Source: Thermoflexales bacterium | Lineage (GTDB): Bacteria > Chloroflexota > Anaerolineae > B4-G1 | Length of the DNA: 24,512 nucleotides | Reading direction: 5' to 3' | Assembly (NCBI GenBank): GCA_007118795.1 | Contig: SKQX01000220.1 | Span: 1 to 24,512 of the forward strand | In this document: in pieces, positions 8,401-15,651 of the stretch | How positions within the stretch are numbered: the first letter of the stretch is position 1 | How the letters are laid out: the number at the start of each line of letters is the position of its first letter | Notes under the pieces: generated by a model | Databases searched by the model: none | What the model was told of the DNA's origin: nothing | What the model saw: only the letters and a program-made list of their open reading frames with translations | Translations under genes and position numbers: made by a program

Positions 8401-8822
8401 TCAAACCGAAGCAAGCGACGCAAGACGTGGATCAACACCCAGGCCTTGATGTACTCCCGGCCCGACTGCTCCAGCTTCAGCTCCTGGGACCACTCTACGT
8501 TGTATCCCTCGTCCGCCATATCGATACACGGGCGTGGGATCTCCAGCTCGTCCCGGACTTGCACCGTCTTCAGTTCGATGAAACGACCGCCGGAGAGCCA
8601 AGCTGCCAGGATGTTCTGGCACAACTGGGTGTGGGGTCCGGCTCCCGGGCCGATGGGGGTGGCGAGCTGGTGACCGAACAGAGTCGTGGCGTAGGGGCTG
8701 CCTGGGTCGGGGGTATAGAAGAGCGAGCGAGGGATGCCGAAAAGCGTTTCGTTGTGCTCCAACTCCACCAGCATCCAGTTGAGAAGGTTCTCAAAGGGTT
8801 GGATCCGCATCTCATCCGACAT
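5469..8822 (-). CDS. ygfK: YgfK-type FAD/NAD(P) iron-sulfur oxidoreductase ('putative selenate reductase subunit' family)
   Basis: The protein has 1117 residues; E. coli YgfK is about 1030. The start (MSDEMRIQPFENLL) lines up with the E. coli start; the longer GTG frame at 8879 is unlikely. Residues about 1-400 resemble a dihydroorotate-dehydrogenase-like barrel (GPGAGPHTQL at 59-68, STMHGCPPGEIEQ, FVKLNPTLLG, GVKLSNTL, YSGGA, DLLKPGGYSR). A GltD-like region follows: cysteines at 461, 466, 470 and 509, 513, 517, then FAD-binding GGGPSGLSAAYYLA (about 557) and NAD(P)-binding GGGNTAVDAA (about 685). The C-terminal part has ferredoxin-like motifs CLQCSQLCDKCVEVCP (927-942) and CNECGNCTTFC (991-1001). 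'Selenate reductase' is a legacy name. In E. coli the gene sits in a purine-degradation region, and here it ends an operon with a nucleoside-type ABC transporter. The likely role is reductive or oxidative nucleobase chemistry, substrate unknown. Confidence 0.9.
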   Translation of the reverse strand: MSDEMRIQPFENLLNWMLVELEHNETLFGIPRSLFYTPDPGSPYATTLFGHQLATPIGPGAGPHTQLCQNILAAWLSGGRFIELKTVQVRDELEIPRPCIDMADEGYNVEWSQELKLEQSGREYIKAWVLIHVLRRLLRFEGKVPFGTIFNLSVGYDLEGIRNEPMTRFMDRLQDGSREIGELRGILREKFPQFSNIEIPSQIANSVTLSTMHGCPPGEIEQISRYLMEERGLHTFVKLNPTLLGPERVRAILKDHLGFREMRIPDDVFRHDLPYEQAVALIGSLKRAAAERDLVFGVKLSNTLAMANHRDVLPGEEIYMSGRALYPITMALFRALSAEFEESSPAGSGPGLNVSYSGGADALNVSTILSCGALPVTAVSDLLKPGGYSRLLQYLENLKDHMANRGVGSLEELALDCQSCLAGEVARALGRGSDDQAGRYQKGYHPYDLPKVESSLGLFDCVAAPCRDQCAVLQDVPEYAWLIAQGAYDHALQVVLYRNPLPHMTGYVCDHQCQTRCTRSNYDEPVAIRALKRFVAENGSVCIDPPEWTGRRVAIVGGGPSGLSAAYYLALSGVRPYVYEARDRAGGMPAIAPAFRLPGQVVAKDVERIKKLGAEIVISHQVTEPPETFLAQGFDGVYIASGAQRDVRLGIAGEDGDGVYHALELLERVSQGETLPLEGDVVVIGGGNTAVDAARTAKRLTDGRVTIVYRRTEEEMPADAEEITAMFAEGVELRELTSPTRILLEEGQVVSVECVRTELGECGSDGRRRPVRVAGSEFEIGGGDDRGLQVIVAIGQRPSISFLDGSSVWLKDQERIRVTPETGRAADEELIYAGGDAVRGPATIIQACADGQRAAQAICHQLEVPFRRPSVAMPTLDPDDVLGVKYARARKKPARTIPILSSSQRRDFELVEQTLPESEARAEAQRCLQCSQLCDKCVEVCPNRANYAYRTAPLQVQVPTLACAEGELRIVGHERFEVAQTRQILHVDDFCNECGNCTTFCVHQGRPFTDKPRLFLSEDGFNGEEDNAFHIERAQGEWVIRRRQGGDESFLSLRSGDDGRIYEDRRLRVELGPEWKVRSMTLKEGFEGVFSLKRAVEMMVILGGVLRTLPFVLTAQR

Positions 8823-8891
8823 AGCTCTCGCCTTCGGTCGTGCTAGCCCGGCTATCCGGCATTGCCTGCCACGCGGCACGTCAGTCGCGTG

Positions 8892-9848
8892 CTACCCTTT
8901 CTCCTCCCGAGCGTAGGGGATAGCGAGCGCAGCCGGCGCACCCACCCGTTTGCGCAGCGCCTCCCACCAGGTGATGAGCACCAGAACCACGATAGTGGCC
9001 ACATAGGGGAACATATTGAGCAGTGCAGCCGGCACTGTCGTACCCGCAGCTTGCATACGGAACTGGACGGCGTTTATGCCACCGAAGAGCGCCGCCCCCA
9101 CCACAGCCCGCAGCGGATCCCACATCGCGAAGATGACCAGCGCTACGGCGATCCAGCCCCGTCCCCCGGTGATGTTCTCCGTCCATCCTCTGGTATAGGC
9201 CAACGACAGATGCGCCCCTCCGAGCCCCGCCAGGGCACCCCCGAGCATCGTGTACAGATATCGAGTGAGACCCACGCGAATCCCCATGGCATCAGCCGTC
9301 TCCGGGTTCTCCCCCACCGCCCGCAGGTACAAACCGCCCCGCGTCTTGTACAGATACCACGCGGCAAACGGTACGCCGACGTACAGGCCGTAAGTCAGAA
9401 GATCCTGGTTGAAGAGGGAGGATCCGACGAGCGGAAGATTCGACAGGTAGGGAATCGGAAGTCGATCAAGAGCCGGCCCAACCAGCCCCACCAGACGGGT
9501 ACCTTCCGGCCCCAGCCTCTGCCCCAGGAAGCTCGCCAGGCCCGTGCCGAAGAGCGTCAGCGTCAGCCCGCTCACCACCTGATTCGCTCTCAGGGACACG
9601 GAGAGAAAGGCGTGAACGGCAGCCAGCGCCGTCCCCACCAGCAGCGCCGTTAGCACAGCCAGCGCCAGGCTACCCGTGTGAAAGGCGACGGCGAAAGCGG
9701 TGACCGCGCCCAGCATCATCATCCCCTCGACGCCCAGGTTAAGAATACCAGATCGTTCCGCGTATATCTCGCCTAGAGTGGCATAGAGAAGCGACGTCCC
9801 AGCCCGCACGGTAATCGATATGAGCGAAGTCAGGAGGGGCAAACTCAT
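8892..9848 (-). CDS. ABC transporter permease, nucleoside/simple-sugar type (second permease)
   Basis: The 318-residue protein is a BPD_transp_2 permease with about eight or nine hydrophobic segments. SGILNLGVEGMMMLGAV near the N-terminus is typical of the nucleoside permeases NupQ/YufQ. The cytoplasmic coupling loop reads LRAVGENPETADAMGI (about 175-190), the partner of the ATPase. The C-terminal NAVQFRMQAAG and FPYVATIVVL segments also match. The ATG overlaps the stop of the first permease as ATGA, behind a strong GGAGGAGG, so translation is coupled. Ribose-type permeases are the main alternative, but the NLGVEG motif and the catabolic neighbours favour nucleosides or bases. Confidence 0.9.
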   Translation of the reverse strand: MSLPLLTSLISITVRAGTSLLYATLGEIYAERSGILNLGVEGMMMLGAVTAFAVAFHTGSLALAVLTALLVGTALAAVHAFLSVSLRANQVVSGLTLTLFGTGLASFLGQRLGPEGTRLVGLVGPALDRLPIPYLSNLPLVGSSLFNQDLLTYGLYVGVPFAAWYLYKTRGGLYLRAVGENPETADAMGIRVGLTRYLYTMLGGALAGLGGAHLSLAYTRGWTENITGGRGWIAVALVIFAMWDPLRAVVGAALFGGINAVQFRMQAAGTTVPAALLNMFPYVATIVVLVLITWWEALRKRVGAPAALAIPYAREEKG

Positions 9849-10957
9849 GAGCCAGCCTCCTCCAGCCCCGTCTCCTCCGGCGTCCGAAAGTCCTCCGTTG
9901 CGGTCCGCACGATCCGGAGCCGATACTCTGTGAACAGCGCTCCTCCCAACATAGGGAATAACAGCGCACCCTGCAGCACCAGCCCGACCGCAGCTGGCAA
10001 TCCCATCGCCATCTGAATCTGGTCACCCCCCACCAGCAATCCAGCCAGAAGGAATCCGACCAGCAGCACGGCCCAGGGGTTCAGCTGCGCCAGCCATGCC
10101 ACAATGATAGCGGTATAGCCGTGTCCCACCGTAAGGCCCTGCTGCAGCCGCCGCATCACGCCCGTGACCTCACACACGCCGGCCAGGCCGGCCAGACCGC
10201 CGGACACCAGCATAGCCACTAACATGAGGCGGGGGATGTCTATCCCGATATAGCGAGCCGCTTCAGGATTCTCGCCCACGATACGGAGCTCAAACCCCCA
10301 TTTTGTCCGCTGCAGGACGAACCACAGGACGACTGCAGCCACCACAGCGAAGAACAACCCGAGGTGAGCCCGCCCGTACAGGCGGGGAAGCCACGCCGTC
10401 TCTGGTAGGCGCGCCGTGCCCGGGAACCCGTATCCGGCGGGATCTCGCCACGGCCCATGATACATATGCGAGACGAGGAGGATGGCGACGTAGTTCATCA
10501 TCAGCGTGGTGATCACCTCGTTGACCCCCAGATAGGCCCGGAGGGCGGCCGGGATGGCTGCCCACAACGCGCCTGCCAGGGTGCCTGCTAGGATGGTAAT
10601 CGGCAGCACCGACCAAGACGGCAATCCTTCAGACGCGAACAGGGCCACACCGGCCGCGGTGAGGCCGCCCATCGCCAACTGCCCCTCGGCACCAATGTTC
10701 CAGAACAGCATGCGGAAGGCGACGGCCACAGCGAGACCAGTGAGCATCAAGGGAATCGCTTTTACAAAGGTCTCTGCCAGCGCACGGCTGCTCCCAAAGG
10801 CCCCGCGGGCCATCGCCGCGTAGGCTGCCCCTGGACTGACGCCGGAGAAGAGCAGCAAGACCGCTCCAAACACCAGTGCGAAGACCAATGAGATCACGGG
10901 AACCAGAACCCTGACGGTGTGAGACACGCGCTCCCGCTTCTCGAAGACGATCCTCAC
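9845..10957 (-). CDS. ABC transporter permease, nucleoside/simple-sugar type (first permease)
   Basis: The 370-residue integral membrane protein belongs to the NupP/YufP branch of BPD_transp_2 permeases. It has an N-terminal helix after a basic start (FEKRERVSHTVRV), FWNIGAEGQLAMGGLTAAG (about 90-108), the NEVITTLMMNYVAILLV segment and the coupling loop IVGENPEAARYIGID. It starts at a GTG that overlaps the ATPase stop codon as GTGA, giving translational coupling. Together with the next permease it should form the heterodimeric channel energised by the adjacent two-domain ATPase and fed by the BMP-family lipoprotein. Confidence 0.9.
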   Translation of the reverse strand: MRIVFEKRERVSHTVRVLVPVISLVFALVFGAVLLLFSGVSPGAAYAAMARGAFGSSRALAETFVKAIPLMLTGLAVAVAFRMLFWNIGAEGQLAMGGLTAAGVALFASEGLPSWSVLPITILAGTLAGALWAAIPAALRAYLGVNEVITTLMMNYVAILLVSHMYHGPWRDPAGYGFPGTARLPETAWLPRLYGRAHLGLFFAVVAAVVLWFVLQRTKWGFELRIVGENPEAARYIGIDIPRLMLVAMLVSGGLAGLAGVCEVTGVMRRLQQGLTVGHGYTAIIVAWLAQLNPWAVLLVGFLLAGLLVGGDQIQMAMGLPAAVGLVLQGALLFPMLGGALFTEYRLRIVRTATEDFRTPEETGLEEAGS

Positions 10958-12498
10958 GTCGCCATTCCTTCCTTCTCCATCCCATCCCCGGCCATCATCA
11001 GCCCAATCTCGTCGCGGCCCGCGTCGTCTGTCTTCCTTGTGCCGACAATCTGGCCCTCGAACATCACCGCGATCCGGTCGGCGACCTCCAGGAGTTCGTC
11101 CAAGTCCTCTGATATCAGCAACACAGCCGTGCCCCGGTCACGCTCCTCGAGCAACTGCGCCCGCACTGCCTCCGTCGCGCCGACGTCAAGACCCCGGGTG
11201 GGGTGAACAGCCACCAGCAGGCCCTCACAGGCCGTCAGCTCGCGAGCCAGGATCGTCTTCTGGAGGTTGCCTCCCGATAGAAACTTGACCCGAGTCTCGG
11301 CTCTCGGGGTGACAATAGCAAATCCATCGATGAGCTCTTCAGCAAATCTTCTCATCCCTTCGGGATGAAGGACCGGGCCCCGGGAGAAGGCCGAGTCGCG
11401 ATACGCCTTCAGAGCCAGATTCTCCGCGACGGACATATCTCCCACCAGGCCCATCCCTATTCTGTCCTCGGGGATGTGGGCCACCCCCGACCTGATCGCC
11501 CTCAGTGGTCGGCAGTTGGTCATGCGTTCCTGGGAAACGTATACCTCCCCGCCCATGGCCTGGCGAAGTCCGGTGATAACCTCTGCCAGCTCCCTCTGCC
11601 CATTGCCGGCCACCCCGGCGATCCCCACAATCTCTCCTGCGCGGACCGTAAGAGACACCCCCCGCAGGGCGGGCAATCCCTTGTCATCCAGAGCCCGCAA
11701 GCTGTCCACCTCGAGCACAGCATCTCCCGGCTCACAGGCTGTCTTCTCCACGCGGAACAGTACCTCTCGCCCTACCATCAACCGAGCCAACGCATCTGGA
11801 GACGTCTCCCGTGTCAGCCGAGTCGCTACATTCTTCCCGTCGCGCAGCACAGTGACCCGATCCGCGAACTTCATCACCTCGCGCAGTTTGTGCGTGATGA
11901 AGACCGCCGCCTTGCCATCTCCAATCACCCGGCGGAGAACCTCAACGAGGTCATCGACCTCTTGCGGGGTCAGCACGGCCGTCGGCTCGTCCAGAATTAG
12001 AACATCCACATCTCGGTAGAGCAGCTTGAGGATCTCCACTCGCTGCTGCTCACCCACTGAAAGCTGCCATATGTAGGCATCGGGGTCGACTTTGAGGCCA
12101 TACTGCTCACCCAGCTCCTGCAGGCGGCGCTTGACGCCACCAAGATCAAGACGGAAGGAGAGGTCCCGAAGACCCAGCACCACGTTTTCGGCTACCGTCA
12201 TGGTCTCCACCAGCATGAAGTTCTGGTGGACCATACCGATGCCCAATTCGTAGGCGTCGCGAGGAGACCGGATCCCCACCCGTTCCCCCCTGACATATAT
12301 GGATCCTTCGTCGGCCCGATAGAGGCCGTTCAGCACGTTCATAAGCGTGGATTTGCCGGCTCCGTTCTCCCCCAGCAGCGCCAGCACCTCGCCCTGGTAC
12401 AGCTCCAGGTCCACGTGGTCGTTAGCGACCACTCCAGGGAAGCGCTTGGTGATGCCCACCATTCGAAGCAGAGGCTCCTGCGATTCTCCCACCGTCAT
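10954..12498 (-). CDS. ABC transporter ATPase with two nucleotide-binding domains (NupO/YufO-like)
   Basis: The protein has 514 residues, typical of the RbsA/MglA/NupO class. Domain 1 has Walker A GENGAGKST (43-51), signature LSVGEQQ (146-152), Walker B VLILDEP (166-172) and switch His203. Domain 2 has a degenerate Walker A (GVAGNGQREL, about 293-302), signature LSGGNLQ and a Walker-B-region HPTRGLDVGA, as usual in this class, where the second site is weak or inactive. The ATG at 12498 follows GGGG at a spacing of 6. An alternative TTG at 12534 lies inside the preceding terminator hairpin and is rejected. The ATPase heads a tightly coupled set with both permeases and ygfK, separated from its binding-protein gene by that terminator. 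Confidence 0.93.
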   Translation of the reverse strand: MTVGESQEPLLRMVGITKRFPGVVANDHVDLELYQGEVLALLGENGAGKSTLMNVLNGLYRADEGSIYVRGERVGIRSPRDAYELGIGMVHQNFMLVETMTVAENVVLGLRDLSFRLDLGGVKRRLQELGEQYGLKVDPDAYIWQLSVGEQQRVEILKLLYRDVDVLILDEPTAVLTPQEVDDLVEVLRRVIGDGKAAVFITHKLREVMKFADRVTVLRDGKNVATRLTRETSPDALARLMVGREVLFRVEKTACEPGDAVLEVDSLRALDDKGLPALRGVSLTVRAGEIVGIAGVAGNGQRELAEVITGLRQAMGGEVYVSQERMTNCRPLRAIRSGVAHIPEDRIGMGLVGDMSVAENLALKAYRDSAFSRGPVLHPEGMRRFAEELIDGFAIVTPRAETRVKFLSGGNLQKTILARELTACEGLLVAVHPTRGLDVGATEAVRAQLLEERDRGTAVLLISEDLDELLEVADRIAVMFEGQIVGTRKTDDAGRDEIGLMMAGDGMEKEGMAT

Positions 12499-12523
12499 CT
12501 TCTGCCCCACGATCCCCTCAGCC

Positions 12524-12586
12524 AAAAAAAGCAAGGGGCAGAGCTCTAGAAACCCTGGATGGGCTCCCTGCGAACGCTCTGCCCCT
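12524..12586 (-). terminator. Intrinsic terminator between BMP lipoprotein and ABC ATPase genes
   Basis: On the minus strand a perfect 11-bp inverted repeat (AGGGGCAGAGC at 12586-12576, partner GCTCTGCCCCT at 12544-12534) encloses a 31-nt loop. It is followed by TGC and seven Ts (12530-12524). It begins 20 nt after the BMP stop codon. Leaky termination here would give more binding protein than membrane complex, a common arrangement for solute-binding proteins. Confidence 0.8.
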
Positions 12587-12605
12587 CTGACTGCGTTACT
12601 ATGAC

Positions 12606-13733
12606 CTATCCAGGTTCGCCGATCACGCCTTCGACAAACCAGTCCATGTTCAGCATCTCCTCATCCGACAGGCAAACACCGTCGGCCACGGCCTCATCCC
12701 CGTCCTGGTCCGCAATCGGACCGCAGAAGACATCCCAATCTGTGTTCAGGATTCGTTCTCTCTCGGTCTCGACTTGCTGGCGCAGCTCATCGGGAACCAG
12801 CGGGCTCATCTCTGCCAGCATGACAACGCCGCTCTCCAGATCGCCCCAGAACTGCGATGTCCGCCACGTGCCATCGATGATGTCCTGCACCGTGTCGACG
12901 TAGTAGGTGCCCCAGTTCCACTGCGGGCTGGTCAACACGCTGTCCCCCACAAATTGGCGCATGTCGGAGTTGTAGCCGATGCTAAGCATCCCACGCTCCT
13001 CAGCTGCCTTCTGAGGTTCTGTCGTGTCCTGGTGTTGCGCAATGATGTCTGCTCCCTGATCCAACAGCGCTTCGGCGGCTTCCCGCTCGACCACCGGGTC
13101 GTACCAGGTGTTCGTCCAGACGACTCGCACCTCAGCCTCGGGGTTAACTGACCGAACCCCCAGCGTGAAGGCGTTGATCCCTCGGATCACCTCTGGGATC
13201 GGGAACGCAGCGACGTACCCAATCAAGTTCTCCTCCGTCATCGCCCCCGCCACGAGGCCCGAGAGATAACGGGGCTGGTAGATCCGGCCGAAGTAGGTGG
13301 ACATGTTCTCCCGGGTCATGTATCCCGAGCAGTGCTCAAAGACGACATCGGGGAACTCCTCCGCTACCTCGTATGTGTCCTCCATGTAGCCGAACGAGGT
13401 CGTGAAGATCACGTCCCATCCCTCTTGGGCGTACTGCCTGATAACACGTGCAGCATCGGGACCCTCGTCCACATCCTCCATATATGCGGTTTCGACCAAG
13501 TCCCCCAGCTCATCCTCCAGCATCAAGCGACCCCGGTCGTGCTCGTACGTCCAACCCAGGTCCCCCGGAGGGCTGATGTAGACGAAGGCCGCTCGCACCG
13601 GCAGGTCTTCCTCCGCAATCTCCTCTTCAACAGGCGGTTCCGTTGGCTCCGGCGTCGCCGGTGGTGCACACGCACCTACCATGAGAGCCAAAACCACCAG
13701 AAAACCAACTGATCCCCACAACCGTCTACTCAC
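12606..13733 (-). CDS. BMP-family (PnrA/Med-like) substrate-binding lipoprotein
   Basis: The protein has 375 residues from a GTG preceded by an AGGAGGAGG ribosome site 4-6 nt away. The N-terminus is a lipoprotein signal: basic residues (SRRLW), a hydrophobic core (FLVVLAL) and the lipobox MVGAC with Cys22. A Pro/Glu linker follows. The body matches the BMP/PnrA fold: RAAFVYISPPGDLGWTYEHD (an early substrate-loop motif), DVIFTTSFGYMEDTYEVA, FGRIYQPRYLSGLVAGAMT, IGYVAAFPIPEVIRGINAF and ADIIAQHQDTTEPQKAAEE. Family members bind nucleosides, although some bind other small molecules. Its ABC partners lie immediately downstream past a terminator. The longer frame starting at 13835 lacks a ribosome site and would spoil the signal peptide. 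Nucleoside or purine binding is inferred from the family and the catabolic genes around it. Confidence 0.92.
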   Translation of the reverse strand: MSRRLWGSVGFLVVLALMVGACAPPATPEPTEPPVEEEIAEEDLPVRAAFVYISPPGDLGWTYEHDRGRLMLEDELGDLVETAYMEDVDEGPDAARVIRQYAQEGWDVIFTTSFGYMEDTYEVAEEFPDVVFEHCSGYMTRENMSTYFGRIYQPRYLSGLVAGAMTEENLIGYVAAFPIPEVIRGINAFTLGVRSVNPEAEVRVVWTNTWYDPVVEREAAEALLDQGADIIAQHQDTTEPQKAAEERGMLSIGYNSDMRQFVGDSVLTSPQWNWGTYYVDTVQDIIDGTWRTSQFWGDLESGVVMLAEMSPLVPDELRQQVETERERILNTDWDVFCGPIADQDGDEAVADGVCLSDEEMLNMDWFVEGVIGEPG

Positions 13734-13797
13734 CTTCCTCCTCCTTATTGGTATATCAACTCGTGGAACGACCCGAAGCGACGAAGACAGTCTTGCT

Positions 13798-13845
13798 CTC
13801 ACCAGACGGCCTGCTAGGGAGCGAGGCCGCGACACTCCTCACCAG
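13798..13845 (-). other. Structured leader of the BMP gene: hairpin flanked by 8-bp direct repeats
   Basis: Within the roughly 130-nt leader expected between the putative promoter and the GTG, a stem-loop lies at 13807-13829 (CGGCCT-GCT / AGC-AGGCCG, one bulge, 4-nt loop). It is flanked by two copies of CTCACCAG (plus strand 13798-13805 and 13838-13845). It matches no riboswitch that I recognise. It could be a binding site, an mRNA-stabilising element or chance. Confidence 0.3.
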
Positions 13846-13869
13846 CTGGCTGCCTGGAAGTGCTCCCAG

Positions 13870-13898
13870 ATGATATCATGATCTCGGCACCTTAGCAA
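13870..13898 (-). promoter_or_regulatory. Putative promoter for the BMP/ABC transporter genes
   Basis: On the minus strand, TTGCTA (13898-13893), a 17-nt spacer and TATCAT (13875-13870). The -10 overlaps a 10-bp palindrome, ATGATATCAT. The site begins just after the Nif3-family stop codon. It shares its -10 sequence with the promoter proposed upstream of the hydantoinase gene. Confidence 0.45.
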
Positions 13899-13906
13899 TT
13901 CAACCT

Positions 13907-14662
13907 CTACATCCCCGTGGGCAGGTGAAGGAAGACAGTCTCCAGCTCGAACTCTTCCTCCAGGTGCCGCGCCAGGGCCTTCACGCCCAAAGTCTCTGTA
14001 GCATAATGGCCTGCGAAGAAGACGTTGAGGCCTCGCTCGGCCGCCTCGTGGTAGCGGCTGTGGCTCGTCTCGCCCGTCACGTAGGCATCGACCGCTTCTT
14101 GCTCCGCCTGATCCATCATCGAGGCGGCACCCCCGGATATGCATCCAACTCGCTCGATTTCGTCCGGGCCGTGGTCGAGCACTCGGATTGGGGGCCTGCC
14201 CAGCGCCTCCACCAGCCGCCCGAGAAACCCGGGCATATCCAGGGCGCGATCCAGGACACCAACCATCCCAATCTTCAGCCCATTCTGCTCACCAAAGGAC
14301 CTCACGTCCTTCAACCTCAGGAGACGGGCCATCTGGGCGTTGTTGCCCACCTCGGGGTGGGCATCCAGGGGCAAGTGCGCTGCGTAGAGCCCGCACCGTC
14401 CGTCGATCAGTGTTCTGACGCGCCGGAGATGGAGGCCCGTCAGCAACTGCGATTCACTCCAGAAGAGCCCGTGGTGCACCATCAACAGCTGCGCCCCTGC
14501 AGCCACCGCGCGCTCAAACGAGGCCTGGCAGCCATCGACGGCGAAGGCGACCTTCGTCACCTCCTCAGGACCACCGACCTGTAGCCCATTCTGCGACTTG
14601 TCCTCAATCTCAGCAACCCGAAGGAATCCGTTCAGGTACGCCACTAGCTCGTCCCGTCTCAT
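13907..14662 (-). CDS. Nif3-like dinuclear metal-centre protein (NIF3/YbgI family)
   Basis: The 251-residue protein carries the family metal ligands: VHHGLFW (His63, His64), AAHLPLDAHPEVGNN (His96, Asp100) and C-terminal AGHYATETLG (His219, Glu223). Members form hexameric rings with two metals per subunit. They are often annotated as 'GTP cyclohydrolase I type 2', but their biochemical role is not settled. The length is that of the minimal form, without the inserted PII-like domain. The ATG at 14662 has GGGGAGGG just upstream; the TTG at 14674 is a poorer start. It lies between the GYF-domain gene and the transporter and may be transcribed with the upstream genes. Confidence 0.93.
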   Translation of the reverse strand: MRRDELVAYLNGFLRVAEIEDKSQNGLQVGGPEEVTKVAFAVDGCQASFERAVAAGAQLLMVHHGLFWSESQLLTGLHLRRVRTLIDGRCGLYAAHLPLDAHPEVGNNAQMARLLRLKDVRSFGEQNGLKIGMVGVLDRALDMPGFLGRLVEALGRPPIRVLDHGPDEIERVGCISGGAASMMDQAEQEAVDAYVTGETSHSRYHEAAERGLNVFFAGHYATETLGVKALARHLEEEFELETVFLHLPTGM

Positions 14663-14695
14663 ATCCCTCCCCAATCTGTTTGGCAGCCGAAAAGC

Positions 14696-15466
14696 TTAAC
14701 GCACTCTCTTCCCCAGCAGCTCCCGCAGCAACGACCTGGCCTCGCCGCTTCTCCCCCGCTCGAAGAACAGCTTCACCTTCTCCCTATTCGTCTTGATGAG
14801 CATCTCATCGGACGCCTGCTGACCGTCATCGTAATCGAACCCACCACCCCTTATCCTGATCGACACGACATCACGGTGATCGATCGAGGTATTACTCGAG
14901 CTCTCTGCCAATATCGCCTCTGGCGTCATCTGCCAGTACTGCTGGTGTACACGGTGCCACGACCTCGCCGTCGCTGCCGTCCGCGCGAAAAACCCTTTCC
15001 CATCGGCCTTCGCCTCCGAGGCCGCATCCTTCGCCGCTTGCTTCAGCATCTCGTTCGTCACCTCGGCGAACAGGATACGTCGGTCCGTCACCACCAGGTT
15101 GAACACCTTCGAAGAGAACAGGCCTGTCTTGCGGCGCATGGCAGGGATGATCCCGGCAATCCGTTCATCGTCTGTTCCTGGTGCCTCTCCTGGCGCATCG
15201 GCCGCCGCGCGCTCCTCAGGCCGCTCTGATGTGCTCTTCGAAGGCCCCAGTTCCGCCCTTTCCGCCAGCTGAACGGGAGGTGGGGGAGGAGCTGGCGGCC
15301 CGAGAAGTCCGTCTACCTCGGTCGCCACCACCCAGTCGGCCATCCCCTCACACCACACGAAATCCTGCGGCCTAACCCGCCCTCCAGCCGCAAACTCACG
15401 CAACTGCGGCCAGCTGTACGGACCGTACTGCTCCCCTTCCCTGCTCAGATACCATTGTTCAGACAT
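14696..15466 (-). CDS. GYF-domain protein with a C-terminal PH-like region
   Basis: The protein has 256 residues with three parts. Residues 3-50 match a bacterial GYF_2 domain: WYLSREGEQYGPYSWPQL, then FVWCEGMADWVVA. A proline-rich and acidic linker (57-100, including PPAPPPPPV) follows. From about 100 on is a domain with KVFNLVVTDRRILFAEVT, IDHRDVVSIRI and a final DEMLIKTNREKVKLFFE, the strand pattern of bacterial PH-like domains; an alanine/lysine-rich helical stretch is inserted in the middle. There are no membrane segments or signal peptide. GYF domains bind proline-rich peptides, so the adjacent linker could be a self or partner ligand. No function can be assigned. It is 34 bp upstream of the Nif3-family gene on the same strand, with AAGGG before its ATG. 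Confidence 0.75.
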   Translation of the reverse strand: MSEQWYLSREGEQYGPYSWPQLREFAAGGRVRPQDFVWCEGMADWVVATEVDGLLGPPAPPPPPVQLAERAELGPSKSTSERPEERAAADAPGEAPGTDDERIAGIIPAMRRKTGLFSSKVFNLVVTDRRILFAEVTNEMLKQAAKDAASEAKADGKGFFARTAATARSWHRVHQQYWQMTPEAILAESSSNTSIDHRDVVSIRIRGGGFDYDDGQQASDEMLIKTNREKVKLFFERGRSGEARSLLRELLGKRVR

Positions 15467-15651
15467 CGCCCTTGTCCCGTCTCCTTTTCCTCGCCAACTA
15501 AGAGATCCAGCCCATCACGGACCTGGAAACCCCAATCCGCGCCGGCGGAGAAGCCCCTCGCCGCTTGGGCGACCCGGTCCTACCTCCGGAAGTGAACTAA
15601 CCCAGCTGTCCACGCTCTGGCGGCCGTCCCTGGCTGTTGATCCGGCGTTCC

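Noticed and set aside
5469..8822. Literal reading of YgfK as a selenate reductase catalytic subunit
   Set aside because: No molybdopterin-binding domain is visible; the domains are flavin, NAD(P) and iron-sulfur type. The name is kept only as the family label.
6840..9653. Three long plus-strand frames (about 317, 316 and 263 codons) opposite ygfK and the second permease
   Set aside because: All lie inside clear minus-strand genes, encode Arg/Pro/His-rich sequence without domains and have no ribosome sites.
12499..12534. TTG start extending the ABC ATPase by 12 codons
   Set aside because: The codons run through the terminator stem and U-tract; the ATG at 12498 has its own ribosome site and a natural N-terminus.
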